Part shown: positions 51,936-61,191 of the stretch, one piece after another
How the letters are laid out: the number at the start of each line of letters is the position of its first letter
How positions within the stretch are numbered: the first letter of the stretch is position 1
Source of the DNA: Levilactobacillus yonginensis
GTDB lineage: Bacteria > Bacillota > Bacilli > Lactobacillales > Lactobacillaceae
Direction: 5' to 3'
NCBI RefSeq assembly: GCF_964065165.1
Contig: NZ_OZ061549.1
Coordinates: 992,001-1,056,000, forward strand
DNA: 64,000 nucleotides
Notes under the pieces: model-generated
What the model saw: the letters and a program-made list of their open reading frames with translations, nothing else
Told to the model about the DNA's origin: nothing
The model's database searches: none
Made by a program: the position numbers and the translations under genes

Positions 51936-53345
51936 TTAACCCTTTCTCCAACGCGTCCCTTGGGGCGTGTCTTCCAAAATAATTCCTTGATTCTTCAATT
52001 GTTCACGAATCTCATCGCTGCGTTCAAAGTTTCGGTTCTTTCGCGCGGCTAATCGCTCATCGATCAATGCCTGAATCCCGTCGTCATCCAAAGAATCAGC
52101 TTCACTGAATGTGACCCCAAAGACACCGACTAAGTCAGCCAATGTTTTGCGAATAAAATTCAGCGTGCCAGCAAAGACCACTGGCCGTTCTGCGTAAACA
52201 TTGCCTAATCGGGCTAAGTCGTGGACACCCGCCACACCGTTTTGGACGTTAAAATCATCATCCATTGCATCAATGTAGTCCGCAACGATTTGTCGGGTTT
52301 CTTGTTCTACCTTAGGATCATTACCCGATTCGGCATCTTTCAAACGGTAGCCCATGTTGTTGTACGCCGTCTGCAATCGTTCTAGATTGCGTTCAGCAGT
52401 ATCTAAATTTCGCTGGCTATACTGAATGGGCCGGCGATACTGGGTTGTTGCCATAAAGAATCGCAACGTTTGTGGATCCACGGTCTTCAAAATATCGTGC
52501 ACCGTGACAAAGTTACCCAACGACTTACTCATCTTCTCGTCATCATCCCCAACGGTCACAAAACCATTATGGAGCCAATAATTCACGAACTTTTTGCCCG
52601 TCTTAGCCTCACTCTGGGCAATTTCATTTTGATGATGAGGAAAGACCAGGTCCTCACCCCCACCGTGAATGTCAAAGGTATCCCCAAGGTAGTGAATCGA
52701 CATGACGGAGCATTCGATGTGCCAGCCAGGACGACCTGCTCCCCAAGGCGATGGCCAGGAAATTTCACCCGGCTTAGCACCCTTCCAGAGGGCAAAGTCT
52801 ACGGGATCTTCCTTACGAATCGTTTCCTCATCGTTGGTATGCTGAGAGGCACCCTCTTCTAAGTCATCGATGTTCATATGGGCTAACTCACCGTAATGGT
52901 CAAACTTCCGGGCCCGGTAATACACGTCGCCGGCAACCGGATAAGCGTAATCCTTTTTGATTAAGTCCTGAACAAATTCAATAATTTCATTGATGTGTTC
53001 CGTGGCCCGTGGATTAGCCGTAGCAGGTTCAATATTCAACGCCGCCGTGTCTTCCTTGAAGGCCTTGATAAAGCGGTCACCTAATTCAGGAACCGTGATG
53101 CCCTCTTTCTTAGCCTCGTTGATCATCTTATCGTCAACGTCGGTAAAGTTCGAGACATACTTGACCTGGTATCCGCGGTATTCAAAATACCGGCGAATGG
53201 TATCAAAGGCAATGGCACTACGCGCATTACCTATGTGAATATAATTGTAAACGGTGGGGCCACACACGTACATGTTGACCACTCCGGGGGTAATCGGTTC
53301 AAATGTTTCCTTTTGACGAGTCATGGTGTTAAATACTTTGAGCAT
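51936..53345 (-). CDS. cysS: Cysteinyl-tRNA synthetase
   Basis: This is a class Ia synthetase of 469 residues. The first zinc ligand and HIGH-type motif are in [20 protein letters not shown] (about 22-41; HIGN), further zinc ligands in [14 protein letters not shown] and [19 protein letters not shown], and the KMSKS loop in [11 protein letters not shown]. The ATG at 53345 follows AAAGGAGC; an in-frame ATG eight codons upstream has no site. It heads the cysS-mrnC-rlmB-yacP operon with a leader of about 200 nt. Confidence 0.97.
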   Translation of the reverse strand: MLKVFNTMTRQKETFEPITPGVVNMYVCGPTVYNYIHIGNARSAIAFDTIRRYFEYRGYQVKYVSNFTDVDDKMINEAKKEGITVPELGDRFIKAFKEDTAALNIEPATANPRATEHINEIIEFVQDLIKKDYAYPVAGDVYYRARKFDHYGELAHMNIDDLEEGASQHTNDEETIRKEDPVDFALWKGAKPGEISWPSPWGAGRPGWHIECSVMSIHYLGDTFDIHGGGEDLVFPHHQNEIAQSEAKTGKKFVNYWLHNGFVTVGDDDEKMSKSLGNFVTVHDILKTVDPQTLRFFMATTQYRRPIQYSQRNLDTAERNLERLQTAYNNMGYRLKDAESGNDPKVEQETRQIVADYIDAMDDDFNVQNGVAGVHDLARLGNVYAERPVVFAGTLNFIRKTLADLVGVFGVTFSEADSLDDDGIQALIDERLAARKNRNFERSDEIREQLKNQGIILEDTPQGTRWRKG

Positions 53346-53585
53346 CCCGAAGCTCCTTTCACGTCTCATAATTTTAATTGATTATCTGGTTAATGCCACC
53401 CGACCAAAATCATGCTGAATAAGGCGCTGATTCCTTAAACGTCGCCACATCCGCGGTGGAGCTTAGCTGAAAAGATCCAGTTGTTTGGTTCAACAACTCA
53501 CGGTTGGCACCGGTCGAACAGTGCGGCAGCTTACTTCATCGAAATAAACTGAGGTAGCTCCATTGTAGCATAACCAGGGGATAAC
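53346..53585 (-). promoter_or_regulatory. cysS promoter and long structured leader
   Basis: A -10 TACAAT with extended TG lies on the minus strand at about 53566-53561, leaving a leader of about 215 nt. It can form AGTTGTT-GAACCA-AACAACT and other stems. It has a TGC triplet in GAAGTAAGCTGCCG, reminiscent of a T-box specifier region, but the 14-nt T-box core is absent or badly degenerate. So I call only a structured leader, not a T-box. Confidence 0.4.
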
Positions 53586-53630
53586 AAAGAAGCCGAATGA
53601 AGTGCCAATTGGCCTTCACTCGGCTTCTTT
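53586..53630. terminator. Terminator of gltX
   Basis: Near-perfect stem AAAGAAGCCGA...GAAG..GCC / GGC..CTTC...TCGGCTTCTTT. T-rich 3' side on the minus strand, directly after the gltX stop. Confidence 0.88.
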
Positions 53631-53639
53631 ACAAAATCA

Positions 53640-55130
53640 TTAACCTTCTAATTGCGCTAAGGTTTGTTTGATGTGGGTCAAAGCAGTTTCCCGCCCGACT
53701 AATTCAATGGATTCTGGTAGTTCTGGCCCGTGCATTTCGTGGGTCACAGCAATTCGAATCGGCATCCAAAGTTGCCGACCTTTGATACCAGTCTCAGCTT
53801 GAACTGATTTGATGACCTTAAAGATTTCCGGCGCATCAAATAAATCCAACTTTTCAATCTGAGCAGCGAACGCCTTCAAAACAACTGGCGCCGTCTCGTT
53901 GTTGATTTCGTCAAAGGCTTCACCAGTAACTTGGTCAGGTTCTTCAAAGAAGACTGAGGCCATGTCATTGATTTGGGCCATGTAACTCATCTGACGCTTG
54001 TACAGATTGATCAATTGCCGCGCCCATTCAATCTTTTGATTGTCTGGGTTAGCTGGGATATTACCTGCCTTGATCAGTTGCTTCAAAGCAAGGTCCATAA
54101 TCGTACTGTCATCGGCATCCTTCACGTAGCGGTTATTCAACCATTCCAGCTTGTCACTATCAAACGTGGCAGGTGATGAACTCAACCGGGTTTCATCGTA
54201 CATCTTGATGAATTGCTTACGGTTAAAGATTTCATCTTCACCCACTGGCGACCAGCCCAACAACAGAATGAAGTTGAACATAGCCTCTGGCAAATAGCCC
54301 AGGTCACGGTATTGTTCGATGAATTGCAGAACAGATTCATCACGCTTAGACAGTTTCTTACCAGTGTCCTTACTGATGATCAAGCTCATATGACCGAACT
54401 TAGGTGCTTCCCAACCAAAAGCTTGGTAGATCATTAATTGCTTAGGCGTGTTGGCAACGTGGTCATCACCACGGAAAACGTGGCTAATAGCCATTTTGTG
54501 GTCGTCAACCACCACGGCAAAGTTGTAAGTTGGCATACCGTCACGCTTAGCAATGACGAAGTCCCCACCAATGGTGTCAGAGTTAAAGGAAACGTTCCCC
54601 TTAACCATGTCATCCCAGGCAAAGATTTCGTCCTTAGGTACGCGGAAACGAATAACTGGCTTCAAGCCCTTAGCCTTAGCGGCATCGATAGCAGCTTGCT
54701 TTTCTTCCTCGTCCATTCCAGCGTATTCATATTCGTAATGAGGCATTTCTTTGCGGGCTTTTTGAGCTTCCCGGTCGGCTTGAAGTTCATCTTCCGTCCG
54801 GTAAGATTCGTAAGCCTTGCCTTCATCTAACAGTTGTTGGATGAGTGGCGTGTAAATGTCGCGTCGTTCGGATTGACGGTAAGGACCGTAGTCACCACCG
54901 ACGTCAGGACCTTCATCCCAGTCCAAACCAAGCCACTTTAAGTTTTCCAACTGGCTCCGTTCACCGTCTGCGATGTTCCGTTTCGTATCCGTATCCTCGA
55001 TTCGGATGATGAACTTACCCTTGTTGTGACGGGCAAATAAATAGTTAAAAATGGCCGTCCGGGCATTACCAATGTGCAAATGACCGGTTGGGCTCGGTGC
55101 GTACCGAACCCGAATTGAATTTTTCGCCAA
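53640..55130 (-). CDS. gltX: Glutamyl-tRNA synthetase
   Basis: This is a 496-residue class Ib synthetase. HIGH motif: [20 protein letters not shown] (about 10-29). KMSKS-type loop: [13 protein letters not shown] (about 250-262). The anticodon-binding C-terminal domain carries the remainder. The start is a TTG at 55130 after AAGAGGCG. In Firmicutes lacking GlnRS the enzyme also charges tRNA-Gln with Glu for later amidation. It lies between yacL and cysS, the usual order. Confidence 0.97.
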   Translation of the reverse strand: MAKNSIRVRYAPSPTGHLHIGNARTAIFNYLFARHNKGKFIIRIEDTDTKRNIADGERSQLENLKWLGLDWDEGPDVGGDYGPYRQSERRDIYTPLIQQLLDEGKAYESYRTEDELQADREAQKARKEMPHYEYEYAGMDEEEKQAAIDAAKAKGLKPVIRFRVPKDEIFAWDDMVKGNVSFNSDTIGGDFVIAKRDGMPTYNFAVVVDDHKMAISHVFRGDDHVANTPKQLMIYQAFGWEAPKFGHMSLIISKDTGKKLSKRDESVLQFIEQYRDLGYLPEAMFNFILLLGWSPVGEDEIFNRKQFIKMYDETRLSSSPATFDSDKLEWLNNRYVKDADDSTIMDLALKQLIKAGNIPANPDNQKIEWARQLINLYKRQMSYMAQINDMASVFFEEPDQVTGEAFDEINNETAPVVLKAFAAQIEKLDLFDAPEIFKVIKSVQAETGIKGRQLWMPIRIAVTHEMHGPELPESIELVGRETALTHIKQTLAQLEG

Positions 55131-55282
55131 AACGTTTGCGCCTCTTTCTAAATTTTATTCACGTTTAATTGCTGACACTTCGTCATAATTTTATGACGCA
55201 ATGCTTTAAGTTTACAATGCTCGCCGAGAAAAATAAAGGCGTGACCCTTAATCCTTCTCAGAATTCCGCCAATTTAGGTAAA

Positions 55283-56464
55283 CTAACGGGAACGCTTGGT
55301 ACTTTTAGACCCCTTGGCTGCCGATTTTTCACTTTCAGCTTGCTCCTCGATATTCTTACTAGAGTGAGCTGGCTTAGCAAAAATCATCCGTCCGGCATCC
55401 GTTTGAATGGCACTCGTAACCGTTACATCCAACTGCTTATTGATAAAGTAACGTCCGTCTTCCACCACAACCATCGTCCCGTCATCCAGGTAAGCAACCC
55501 CTTGTTGTCGTTCAGTCCCATTCTTGACGACCATCACGTGGATGTCCTCACCAGGAATGACTCGCGGCTTCAAAGCATTAGCTAGAGAATTGATATTTAA
55601 TACCTGAACATTTTGGAACTGGATGACCTTGTTCAAGTTGTAGTCGTTGGTAACGATCACCCCACCATTTTGTTTAGCCAGGGCAATCAACTTGCTATCA
55701 ACTTCTGGAATATCTTCGAAATCACCCTCGTACATTTCAATCGGCATGATGTGTTCATTCTGCAGCTTGTTCAAAATGTCCAAACCACGACGACCCCGCA
55801 CCCGTTTGATTGAATCACTGGAGTCCGCAATGTACTGAAGTTCATACAACACGAAGTTGGGCACTAACAGAGTGCCTTCCAGAAAGCCCGTCTTCGCCAG
55901 ATCATAGATCCGACCGTCAATTAAGATATTAGTATCTAGAATCTTGTAATGATGAAAATTAGGCTCTACCTCTTTGTCTAAGACAGCTTTTTCCGCCTTC
56001 TCCTCGGTACTCTTCTTGTTTCGTGGTTGGAACAGCTTCCGCCATTCCTCCGGCCGCATTTTACTCAACCGCACACCGATTCGAAATCCAAAGTAACCAA
56101 AGAGTAGCATCAAAATTCCGGGAATGACGGTTCCAAACAGAACGTTGGGAATCTTAAACAGAAACGACGAAATTAACAACGCTAGAACTAACCCAACGAT
56201 GGTCATCAACGCACCCAGAATCATGGTCACCGGATTCTGCTGATTCAAATAAGCTTCAATTTGATTGATTAGTTTCAACAACAGGCCCGCAAAGAGCACT
56301 CCCAAAATCAGGAAAATAATAGCACCAAGCAAAATATTAACGAGCATGTTGTCGACTAACGGACTTGTGACCCCCATCAGTAACCAGATGTGAGGCAGAT
56401 AAGCAACTCCTAGAATGGCACCAATGACGGCGAAGACAATCAAAATCACTGTTTTCTTACGCAT
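55283..56464 (-). CDS. PIN/TRAM domain membrane protein (YacL family)
   Basis: This 393-residue protein has four N-terminal membrane segments (about 5-25, 38-65, 80-100, 105-130), a PIN-like nuclease domain (KILDTNILIDGRIYDLAKTG, about 171-190; VTNDYNLNKVI) and a C-terminal TRAM domain (about 300-355) for RNA binding. YacL is a conserved Firmicutes protein of unsettled function, always near radA and gltX. The gene follows radA by 37 bp. Good site AGGGAGG before the ATG. Confidence 0.92.
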   Translation of the reverse strand: MRKKTVILIVFAVIGAILGVAYLPHIWLLMGVTSPLVDNMLVNILLGAIIFLILGVLFAGLLLKLINQIEAYLNQQNPVTMILGALMTIVGLVLALLISSFLFKIPNVLFGTVIPGILMLLFGYFGFRIGVRLSKMRPEEWRKLFQPRNKKSTEEKAEKAVLDKEVEPNFHHYKILDTNILIDGRIYDLAKTGFLEGTLLVPNFVLYELQYIADSSDSIKRVRGRRGLDILNKLQNEHIMPIEMYEGDFEDIPEVDSKLIALAKQNGGVIVTNDYNLNKVIQFQNVQVLNINSLANALKPRVIPGEDIHVMVVKNGTERQQGVAYLDDGTMVVVEDGRYFINKQLDVTVTSAIQTDAGRMIFAKPAHSSKNIEEQAESEKSAAKGSKSTKRSR

Positions 56465-56501
56465 GTTTTATTCACCTCCCTTCACTGGCAGTGAACGTCT
56501 G

Positions 56502-57884
56502 TTAAACGCCCAGTGCCAACTTCAACGTCTGCCGCAACGTGGAAACCCCCACAACGTCGATTCCAGTCGGTGGGTTCCACCCTTGGAGATTATTCTTAGG
56601 AACGTAGATCCGTTTGAAACCAAGCTTTTTAGCCTCAGCAACCCGCTGTTCAACCCGGTTGACCCGACGAATTTCACCAGTCAGCCCGACTTCACCCACA
56701 AAACAATCGGTTGGGGCGGTTGCTGTATCCCGATAACTGGAAGCAATCGACATTGCAATTGCCAAATCAATAGCGGGTTCGTCAAGTTTGACCCCACCAG
56801 CAGCTTTCAGAAAAGCGTCTTGGTTTTGTAGCATCAGGTTCGCTCTTTTTTCCAAGACCGCCATCAGTAAGGAGACCCGATTACGGTCCAACCCGCTCGA
56901 GGTGCGTTGCGCATTGCCAAAGACTGACGGTGTAATTAATGCCTGGACTTCTACCAAAATTGGCCGAGTCCCTTCCATTGAGACTACAATGGCCGAACCA
57001 GTAGCATCCTTCAGGCGTTCCTCTAAGAAAATCTCTGAGGGATTGGCCACCTCATAGAGCCCGCCTTCCCGCATTTCAAAGATTCCCAGTTCGTTGGTGG
57101 ACCCAAACCGGTTTTTAACTGCCCGTAAGATCCGGTAGGTATGGTGCAGATCACCTTCAAAGTACAACACGGTATCCACCATGTGTTCCAAGATCTTAGG
57201 GCCCGCAATGGCGCCCCCCTTAGTCACATGACCCACGACAAAGATCGTAATACCGTTAGTCTTGGCAATTTGCATAAGTTCACCAGTCACAGCCCGAATC
57301 TGAGAAACCGACCCAATGGCCGATTCAATTCCTGGCGCCTGCATGGTTTGGACAGAATCGATCACGACGTAATCTGGCTGCATTTGTTCAATGTTAGCCC
57401 GGATACTGGCCATATCCGTTTCTGGATAAAGATACAGGTTATCACTGTTAACCACTAGCCGGTCTGCCCGCATCTTAATCTGCGAAGCACTTTCTTCCCC
57501 AGACACATACAACACCTTACCTCCGGTCTGACTAAGTTGCCCAGACACCTGTAGCAGTAAGGTGGACTTGCCAATACCAGGGTCCCCACCAATTAAGATG
57601 AGGGAGCCTGGTACGATACCACCACCCAAAACCCGATTCAATTCTTCCATTTGAGTCTTGACTCGGGTTTCAGTAGAATGCTTAATTTCACTCATAAGCT
57701 GTGGGTGGGATTGTTTCCCGCCAACAGCTGTTCGCGTAGATTGTGGCTTGGGCTTGTCAGCAGCCGGGGTCACAACCTCTTCCACCATCGTATTCCACTC
57801 ACCACAATTGGGACAGCGGCCCAGATAGCGCGGTGAACTATAATCACAGTTCTGACAAACATAAGTTGTTCTTGGTTTAGCCAC
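56502..57884 (-). CDS. radA: DNA repair protein RadA
   Basis: RadA is a RecA-like hexameric helicase that helps strand exchange and branch migration, also in transformation. The 460-residue protein has an N-terminal zinc finger (C-x2-C...C-x2-C, residues 10-28), Walker [17 protein letters not shown] (about 93-108), the RadA-specific [13 protein letters not shown] (about 257) and a C-terminal Lon-protease-like domain ([18 protein letters not shown]). It is followed by yacL. Confidence 0.97.
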   Translation of the reverse strand: MAKPRTTYVCQNCDYSSPRYLGRCPNCGEWNTMVEEVVTPAADKPKPQSTRTAVGGKQSHPQLMSEIKHSTETRVKTQMEELNRVLGGGIVPGSLILIGGDPGIGKSTLLLQVSGQLSQTGGKVLYVSGEESASQIKMRADRLVVNSDNLYLYPETDMASIRANIEQMQPDYVVIDSVQTMQAPGIESAIGSVSQIRAVTGELMQIAKTNGITIFVVGHVTKGGAIAGPKILEHMVDTVLYFEGDLHHTYRILRAVKNRFGSTNELGIFEMREGGLYEVANPSEIFLEERLKDATGSAIVVSMEGTRPILVEVQALITPSVFGNAQRTSSGLDRNRVSLLMAVLEKRANLMLQNQDAFLKAAGGVKLDEPAIDLAIAMSIASSYRDTATAPTDCFVGEVGLTGEIRRVNRVEQRVAEAKKLGFKRIYVPKNNLQGWNPPTGIDVVGVSTLRQTLKLALGV

Positions 57885-57974
57885 GGAGATCCCCCTGTTT
57901 TCTTGATTGATTTAGCTTTATTTTAGCATACCTAATCGGTGTTCCCCACTAGTCCGTTGTGCTATTTTTCTGAC

Positions 57975-58514
57975 CTAATTTTTGTCCGAAGACCCAAAAC
58001 CACCCGTCCGTTGCTGGCGTGGAATCTGCTCCCCATCAGCGAGTAAAAATGGCATAAAAATCCCCTGCGCAATCCGTTGGCCCTTCTCGATAGTGAGGTC
58101 AGTTAGACCCACGTTGACCAGTTGAACAAAAATTTCGCCTTCGTTTTTATCATTATTATAGTAATCAGCGTCAATCACGCCCACCCCGTTTGGCAGAATC
58201 AAGCTATGCTTCAATGGATTGCTGGACCGGTTAGCCAGCATCAACACCTCACCTGGCTGCATAAACGCCTTGATCCCCGTCGGAACCAACCAAGGCTTCA
58301 AATCACTTTGCCCGGCCATTAACTCAGTCGCCGTTAAGGGTTCGCGGTGCTTAAGACGTTTAAAGGCGTGTAATAAATCATGGCGCCAAATAGAAGGTAA
58401 CGTAAAGTCCTCGGCGCACTCAAAGTCGTAGCCCGCCGCCTGCTGCGTAGTTCTATAAGGAAGTTTTAACCCCTGATCGGCATACTTACTGACAATTTCA
58501 AATCCCCGTTGCAT
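57975..58514 (-). CDS. dut: Deoxyuridine 5'-triphosphate nucleotidohydrolase
   Basis: dUTPase hydrolyses dUTP to dUMP and keeps uracil out of DNA. The 179-residue trimeric-type protein has motif 1 (AAGYDFECAEDF), motif 2 (NRSSNPLKHSLILPNGVGV), motif 3 (GVIDADYYNN), motif 4 (KGQRIAQGIF) and the C-terminal motif 5 RTGGFGSS. An insertion of about 30 residues between motifs 1 and 2 makes it longer than the classic enzyme, as in other lactobacilli and phages. The ATG at 58514 was chosen over a GTG at 58526 for spacing. Confidence 0.93.
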   Translation of the reverse strand: MQRGFEIVSKYADQGLKLPYRTTQQAAGYDFECAEDFTLPSIWRHDLLHAFKRLKHREPLTATELMAGQSDLKPWLVPTGIKAFMQPGEVLMLANRSSNPLKHSLILPNGVGVIDADYYNNDKNEGEIFVQLVNVGLTDLTIEKGQRIAQGIFMPFLLADGEQIPRQQRTGGFGSSDKN

Positions 58515-58688
58515 AAAAATCGACACTCCCTCATTTTTAGATGAACGCTAATCTTTCACTCTGTTACTAGAATAAGCATCCTCAGACCAGATTACCAGCA
58601 AAAGCACGTTCTCTCGAAAATTAGTTGACAACCCTTGCCTGATAGACCAAAATCGAAGTGAGACTGGTTTGAGAAAGGAGTTTTTGGC

Positions 58689-59009
58689 ATGGTGTTGACG
58701 GAAGAACCTGGTCGCTTGACCCTGACGGTCGACGACCAGTTACAAGCAAGCTTACACTACGTTTGCTTAAGTGGCTCAAGCTGGGTACTCGAACAGATTT
58801 TTGTTCGGCCATCACAGCCCGCTACTGAATTAGCTGCTCAACTGATCACCCGGTTCATCGAGCTAGCAATGGCGGCACACGTAACCGTCAAATTGCTGGA
58901 CCCGTACGCCAAACGCTACTTTGCTCAGCATCCCGCACCCACGTTACTGGCAGAGCATCAATTGCCAATCAGTGGAGCTGCAGCGATACAACCAGTATCT
59001 TTAAACTAG
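58689..59009 (+). CDS. Small GNAT-like protein (Acetyltransf_CG / YjdJ type)
   Basis: This 106-residue protein is similar in layout to the short GNAT-like family PF14542. It has a beta strand with LEQIFVRPSQPATELAAQLI in the place of the acetyl-CoA loop, and VKLLDPYAKRYFAQHP, which parallels the family's P-x-C/Y-x-Y-v motif. The acetyl-CoA loop is poorly conserved (no Q/RxxGxG/A), so activity is uncertain. The ATG follows GAAAGGAG. It lies 25 bp upstream of rpiA and is probably co-transcribed; a -35 TTGACA lies at 58625-58630. Confidence 0.7.
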   Translation: MVLTEEPGRLTLTVDDQLQASLHYVCLSGSSWVLEQIFVRPSQPATELAAQLITRFIELAMAAHVTVKLLDPYAKRYFAQHPAPTLLAEHQLPISGAAAIQPVSLN

Positions 59010-59034
59010 AACATTCAGAAGAGGAGACATTTAG

Positions 59035-59721
59035 ATGGATCAGAATGCATTAAAGGCCCTCGTTGGCCAAGAAGCTGTAAAGTACGTCAAAGATGGCATG
59101 ATTTTAGGTATCGGTACCGGCTCAACCGTCCGTTACATGATTGATGCCCTTGGCAAGCGCGTTAAGGAAGAAGGCCTCAGCATCGTGGGGGTCGCCACTT
59201 CAGACCGTTCCGCTAAGCAAGCTGAATCATTGGGTATCACCATTAAGCAATTGGACGAAGTTGACCACCTCGACCTCACCATTGACGGTGCTGACGAAAT
59301 TGACGACAACTTCCAAGGAATCAAGGGTGGCGGTGCTGCTCACCTCTGGGAAAAAATCGTAGCGATTAACTCGACCAAAAACATGTGGATCGTGGATGAA
59401 AGCAAGATGGTCCACCACTTAGGCCAATTCCCGCTTCCACTGGAAGTCATCCCATTCGGTTCCACCCATGTGTTGGAAAAGCTGGATAAGATGGGCTTAC
59501 ACCCTGAGTTCCGGATGCAAGAAGACGGCAGCCACGTGCTGACCGACTCCAAGAACTACATCATTGACCTGCACCTGGGCCGAATCGACCATCCCCATGA
59601 ATTGGCCGATACATTAAACGGCATCGTGGGTGTCGTTGAACATGGTCTCTTCTTAGACACGGTCAACACGGTGATTGTCGGTCGCCAAGACGGACCAGAA
59701 GTCTTGAACGCACGGGACTAG
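59035..59721 (+). CDS. rpiA: Ribose-5-phosphate isomerase A
   Basis: RpiA interconverts ribose 5-phosphate and ribulose 5-phosphate in the pentose phosphate and phosphoketolase pathways. The 228-residue protein has [16 protein letters not shown] (about 24-39), [15 protein letters not shown], the catalytic Asp pair DGADEIDDN (about 85-93) and the [16 protein letters not shown] loop (about 98-113) with the base Glu. The ATG follows AAGAGGAG. A strong terminator follows. Confidence 0.97.
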   Translation: MDQNALKALVGQEAVKYVKDGMILGIGTGSTVRYMIDALGKRVKEEGLSIVGVATSDRSAKQAESLGITIKQLDEVDHLDLTIDGADEIDDNFQGIKGGGAAHLWEKIVAINSTKNMWIVDESKMVHHLGQFPLPLEVIPFGSTHVLEKLDKMGLHPEFRMQEDGSHVLTDSKNYIIDLHLGRIDHPHELADTLNGIVGVVEHGLFLDTVNTVIVGRQDGPEVLNARD

Positions 59722-59742
59722 TTTTCACTTAACTCTAAATTT

Positions 59743-59792
59743 TAAACTGACTCATTTAATTCGATTGTGGAATTAAATGGGTCAGTTTTTTT
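59743..59792 (+). terminator. Terminator of rpiA
   Basis: A very long stem, AAACTGACTCATTTAATTC / GAATTAAATGGGTCAGTTT (one G-U pair), with a 7-nt loop and seven Ts. Confidence 0.93.
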
Positions 59793-59848
59793 GATGGCCT
59801 TTATAAGACTCTTTTTGGTTCAAGCTCCCATTGTTCATGGGGTCTAAA

Positions 59849-59892
59849 CTAATAGCTTCCCGGTGATAAGGTGCCATCCGTGAAACTATTAG
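59849..59892. promoter_or_regulatory. Inverted repeat upstream of the aldo/keto reductase gene
   Basis: CTAATAG-c-TTC-c-CGG (59849-59863) and CCG-t-GAA-a-CTATTAG (59878-59892) are inverted arms with two symmetric mismatches, in the promoter region 67 bp before the start. It may be an operator; the regulator is unknown. Confidence 0.4.
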
Positions 59893-59958
59893 TCCGGTAG
59901 TGTATCATTAATACATGTTTAATATTGCTTTAAAATATTTGTAGAGTGAGGTAATTAC

Positions 59959-60765
59959 ATGGAAACGACACAGTTAAGCAACGGCGTTACCATCCCCATG
60001 TTAGGATTCGGAACTTACTTAATTGACAGTAAGGACGTCCCAGCAGCTATCAAGACAGCCCTAGATGCTGGCTATCGGCATCTCGATTGCGCCCACATTT
60101 ACGGCAACGAACCGGCTGTTGGTACGGCCATCAAGGCATCTGGCATTGACCGTTCTGACCTGTTCATCACGTCCAAAGTTTGGAACGCCGACCAGGGTTA
60201 CGATAAGACTCTGGCCGCCTTTGACCAGACGTTAAGTGACTTACAGTTAGACTATTTGGATTTATATTTGATTCACTGGCCAAACGAAGAAAACTTCGAC
60301 CTCACCTTAGACACTTGGCGCGCCTTAGAAACCCTCTACCAACAAAAGAAGGTTCGCGCCATTGGGGTTTCCAACTTCTCCGAAGACCAACTGAACCAGG
60401 TCTTTGCTATGGCTAAAGTTAAACCAATGGTCAACCAAATCGAACGCCACCCTTACAAAGTACAAGCCGAATTAGGTAAGTTCGACACGGACAACGGTCT
60501 GCTTAACGAAGGGTACTCACCAATTGGCCACGGTCACCTGATTCTCGAAGACCCCGTCATCACTAAGCTGGCTGACAAGTACGGTAAGTCACCGGCACAA
60601 ATTGTTTTGCGGTGGCAAGTCGATACTGGCTTTGTGGTCTTCCCTAAGTCCTCAAAACCAGCCCGGGTACGGGAAAACTTTGAAATTTCCGGCTTTCATT
60701 TAACGGCCGAGGAAATTGCAGAAATCAACGGCTTAGATCAAGACAAGCATTTAAATTACGACTAA
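59959..60765 (+). CDS. Aldo/keto reductase
   Basis: This 268-residue (alpha/beta)8 NADPH-dependent oxidoreductase shows the catalytic tetrad: Asp and Tyr in YRHLDCAHIYGNEPAVG (about 44-60), Lys in FITSKVWNADQG and His in YLIHWPNEENF. Coenzyme-binding segments are VFPKSSKPARVRENFE near the C-terminus and the NQIERHPY strand. Members reduce aldehydes or ketoacids such as 2,5-diketogluconate. Substrate is not predictable. Single gene, AGTGAGG before the ATG. Confidence 0.93.
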   Translation: METTQLSNGVTIPMLGFGTYLIDSKDVPAAIKTALDAGYRHLDCAHIYGNEPAVGTAIKASGIDRSDLFITSKVWNADQGYDKTLAAFDQTLSDLQLDYLDLYLIHWPNEENFDLTLDTWRALETLYQQKKVRAIGVSNFSEDQLNQVFAMAKVKPMVNQIERHPYKVQAELGKFDTDNGLLNEGYSPIGHGHLILEDPVITKLADKYGKSPAQIVLRWQVDTGFVVFPKSSKPARVRENFEISGFHLTAEEIAEINGLDQDKHLNYD

Positions 60766-60823
60766 CCCAGCGTTCTACATTAGAAATACCGGTCATTCAA
60801 AGCTGACCAGCGTCTGGGAGAAA

Positions 60824-60877
60824 TGAAGTGCCCCATAATTGTTAGATTGGTAATTCTAACGATTATGGGGCACTTCA
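60824..60877. repeat. 54-bp near-perfect palindrome, TG...CA ends
   Basis: Two 23-bp arms (60824-60846 and 60855-60877) are complementary except for one G-U position, around an 8-bp centre. The end, TGAAGTGCCCC, resembles the IS3-type terminal sequence TGAAGTGAACCC seen at 32776. No T-run follows. It could be the aldo/keto reductase terminator, a solo IS end or a tiny MITE. The 60878-60960 stretch beyond has no feature. Confidence 0.6.
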
Positions 60878-60960
60878 AGTTAGTGAGTTTCCTTTTAATT
60901 TCTCAGTTACCTATTTACGCTTAAGCAGGTGGCTAATCAACCAAAAGGGTGTGCGCCAAG

Positions 60961-61107
60961 GGCGGTTAGTCAACCAACATTAACGTCGATAGACGCATAA
61001 TTCCGGGCTTAGATTGTTTGTCTGTCGGGGTTAAACGGAGCTGACTGCCGTTGTCGCACGCTTCGACTATATTTGTTCGGAACGCAAAAGGACCTGAGAC
61101 TTTTGTC
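60961..61107 (+). repeat. Intergenic element copy B
   Basis: The best-preserved family member. GGCGGTTAGTCAACCAACAT is followed by TAACGTCG, a stem (CGATAGAC at 60987-60994 with GTCTGTCG at 61020-61027), GGGGTTAAACGGAGCTGACTG, GCACGCTTCGACTATATTTG and GCAAAA. It ends in a shorter hairpin, GGACCTGAGACTTTTGTCCC. It lies between the aldo/keto reductase gene and pepC, ending about 85 bp before the pepC start. Confidence 0.65.
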
Positions 61108-61191
61108 CCTGACCTCACGAATTTTAACCAGACCTATACAAAAATGAGAAGATTGGGGTACAATGAGAGAATAGTTAGGAGAGTGACGTCA

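Noticed and set aside
53400..53585. Fifth copy of the intergenic element (plus strand) in the cysS leader region
   Set aside because: It shares only short words (TTAAACGTCG, TTGTTTG) and similar weak matches appear in both orientations, so the likeness may be chance.
61051..61191. Longer PepC starting at 61051
   Set aside because: The extra 47 residues translate repeat element B. PepC homology begins at the TTG at 61192 with a good binding site.
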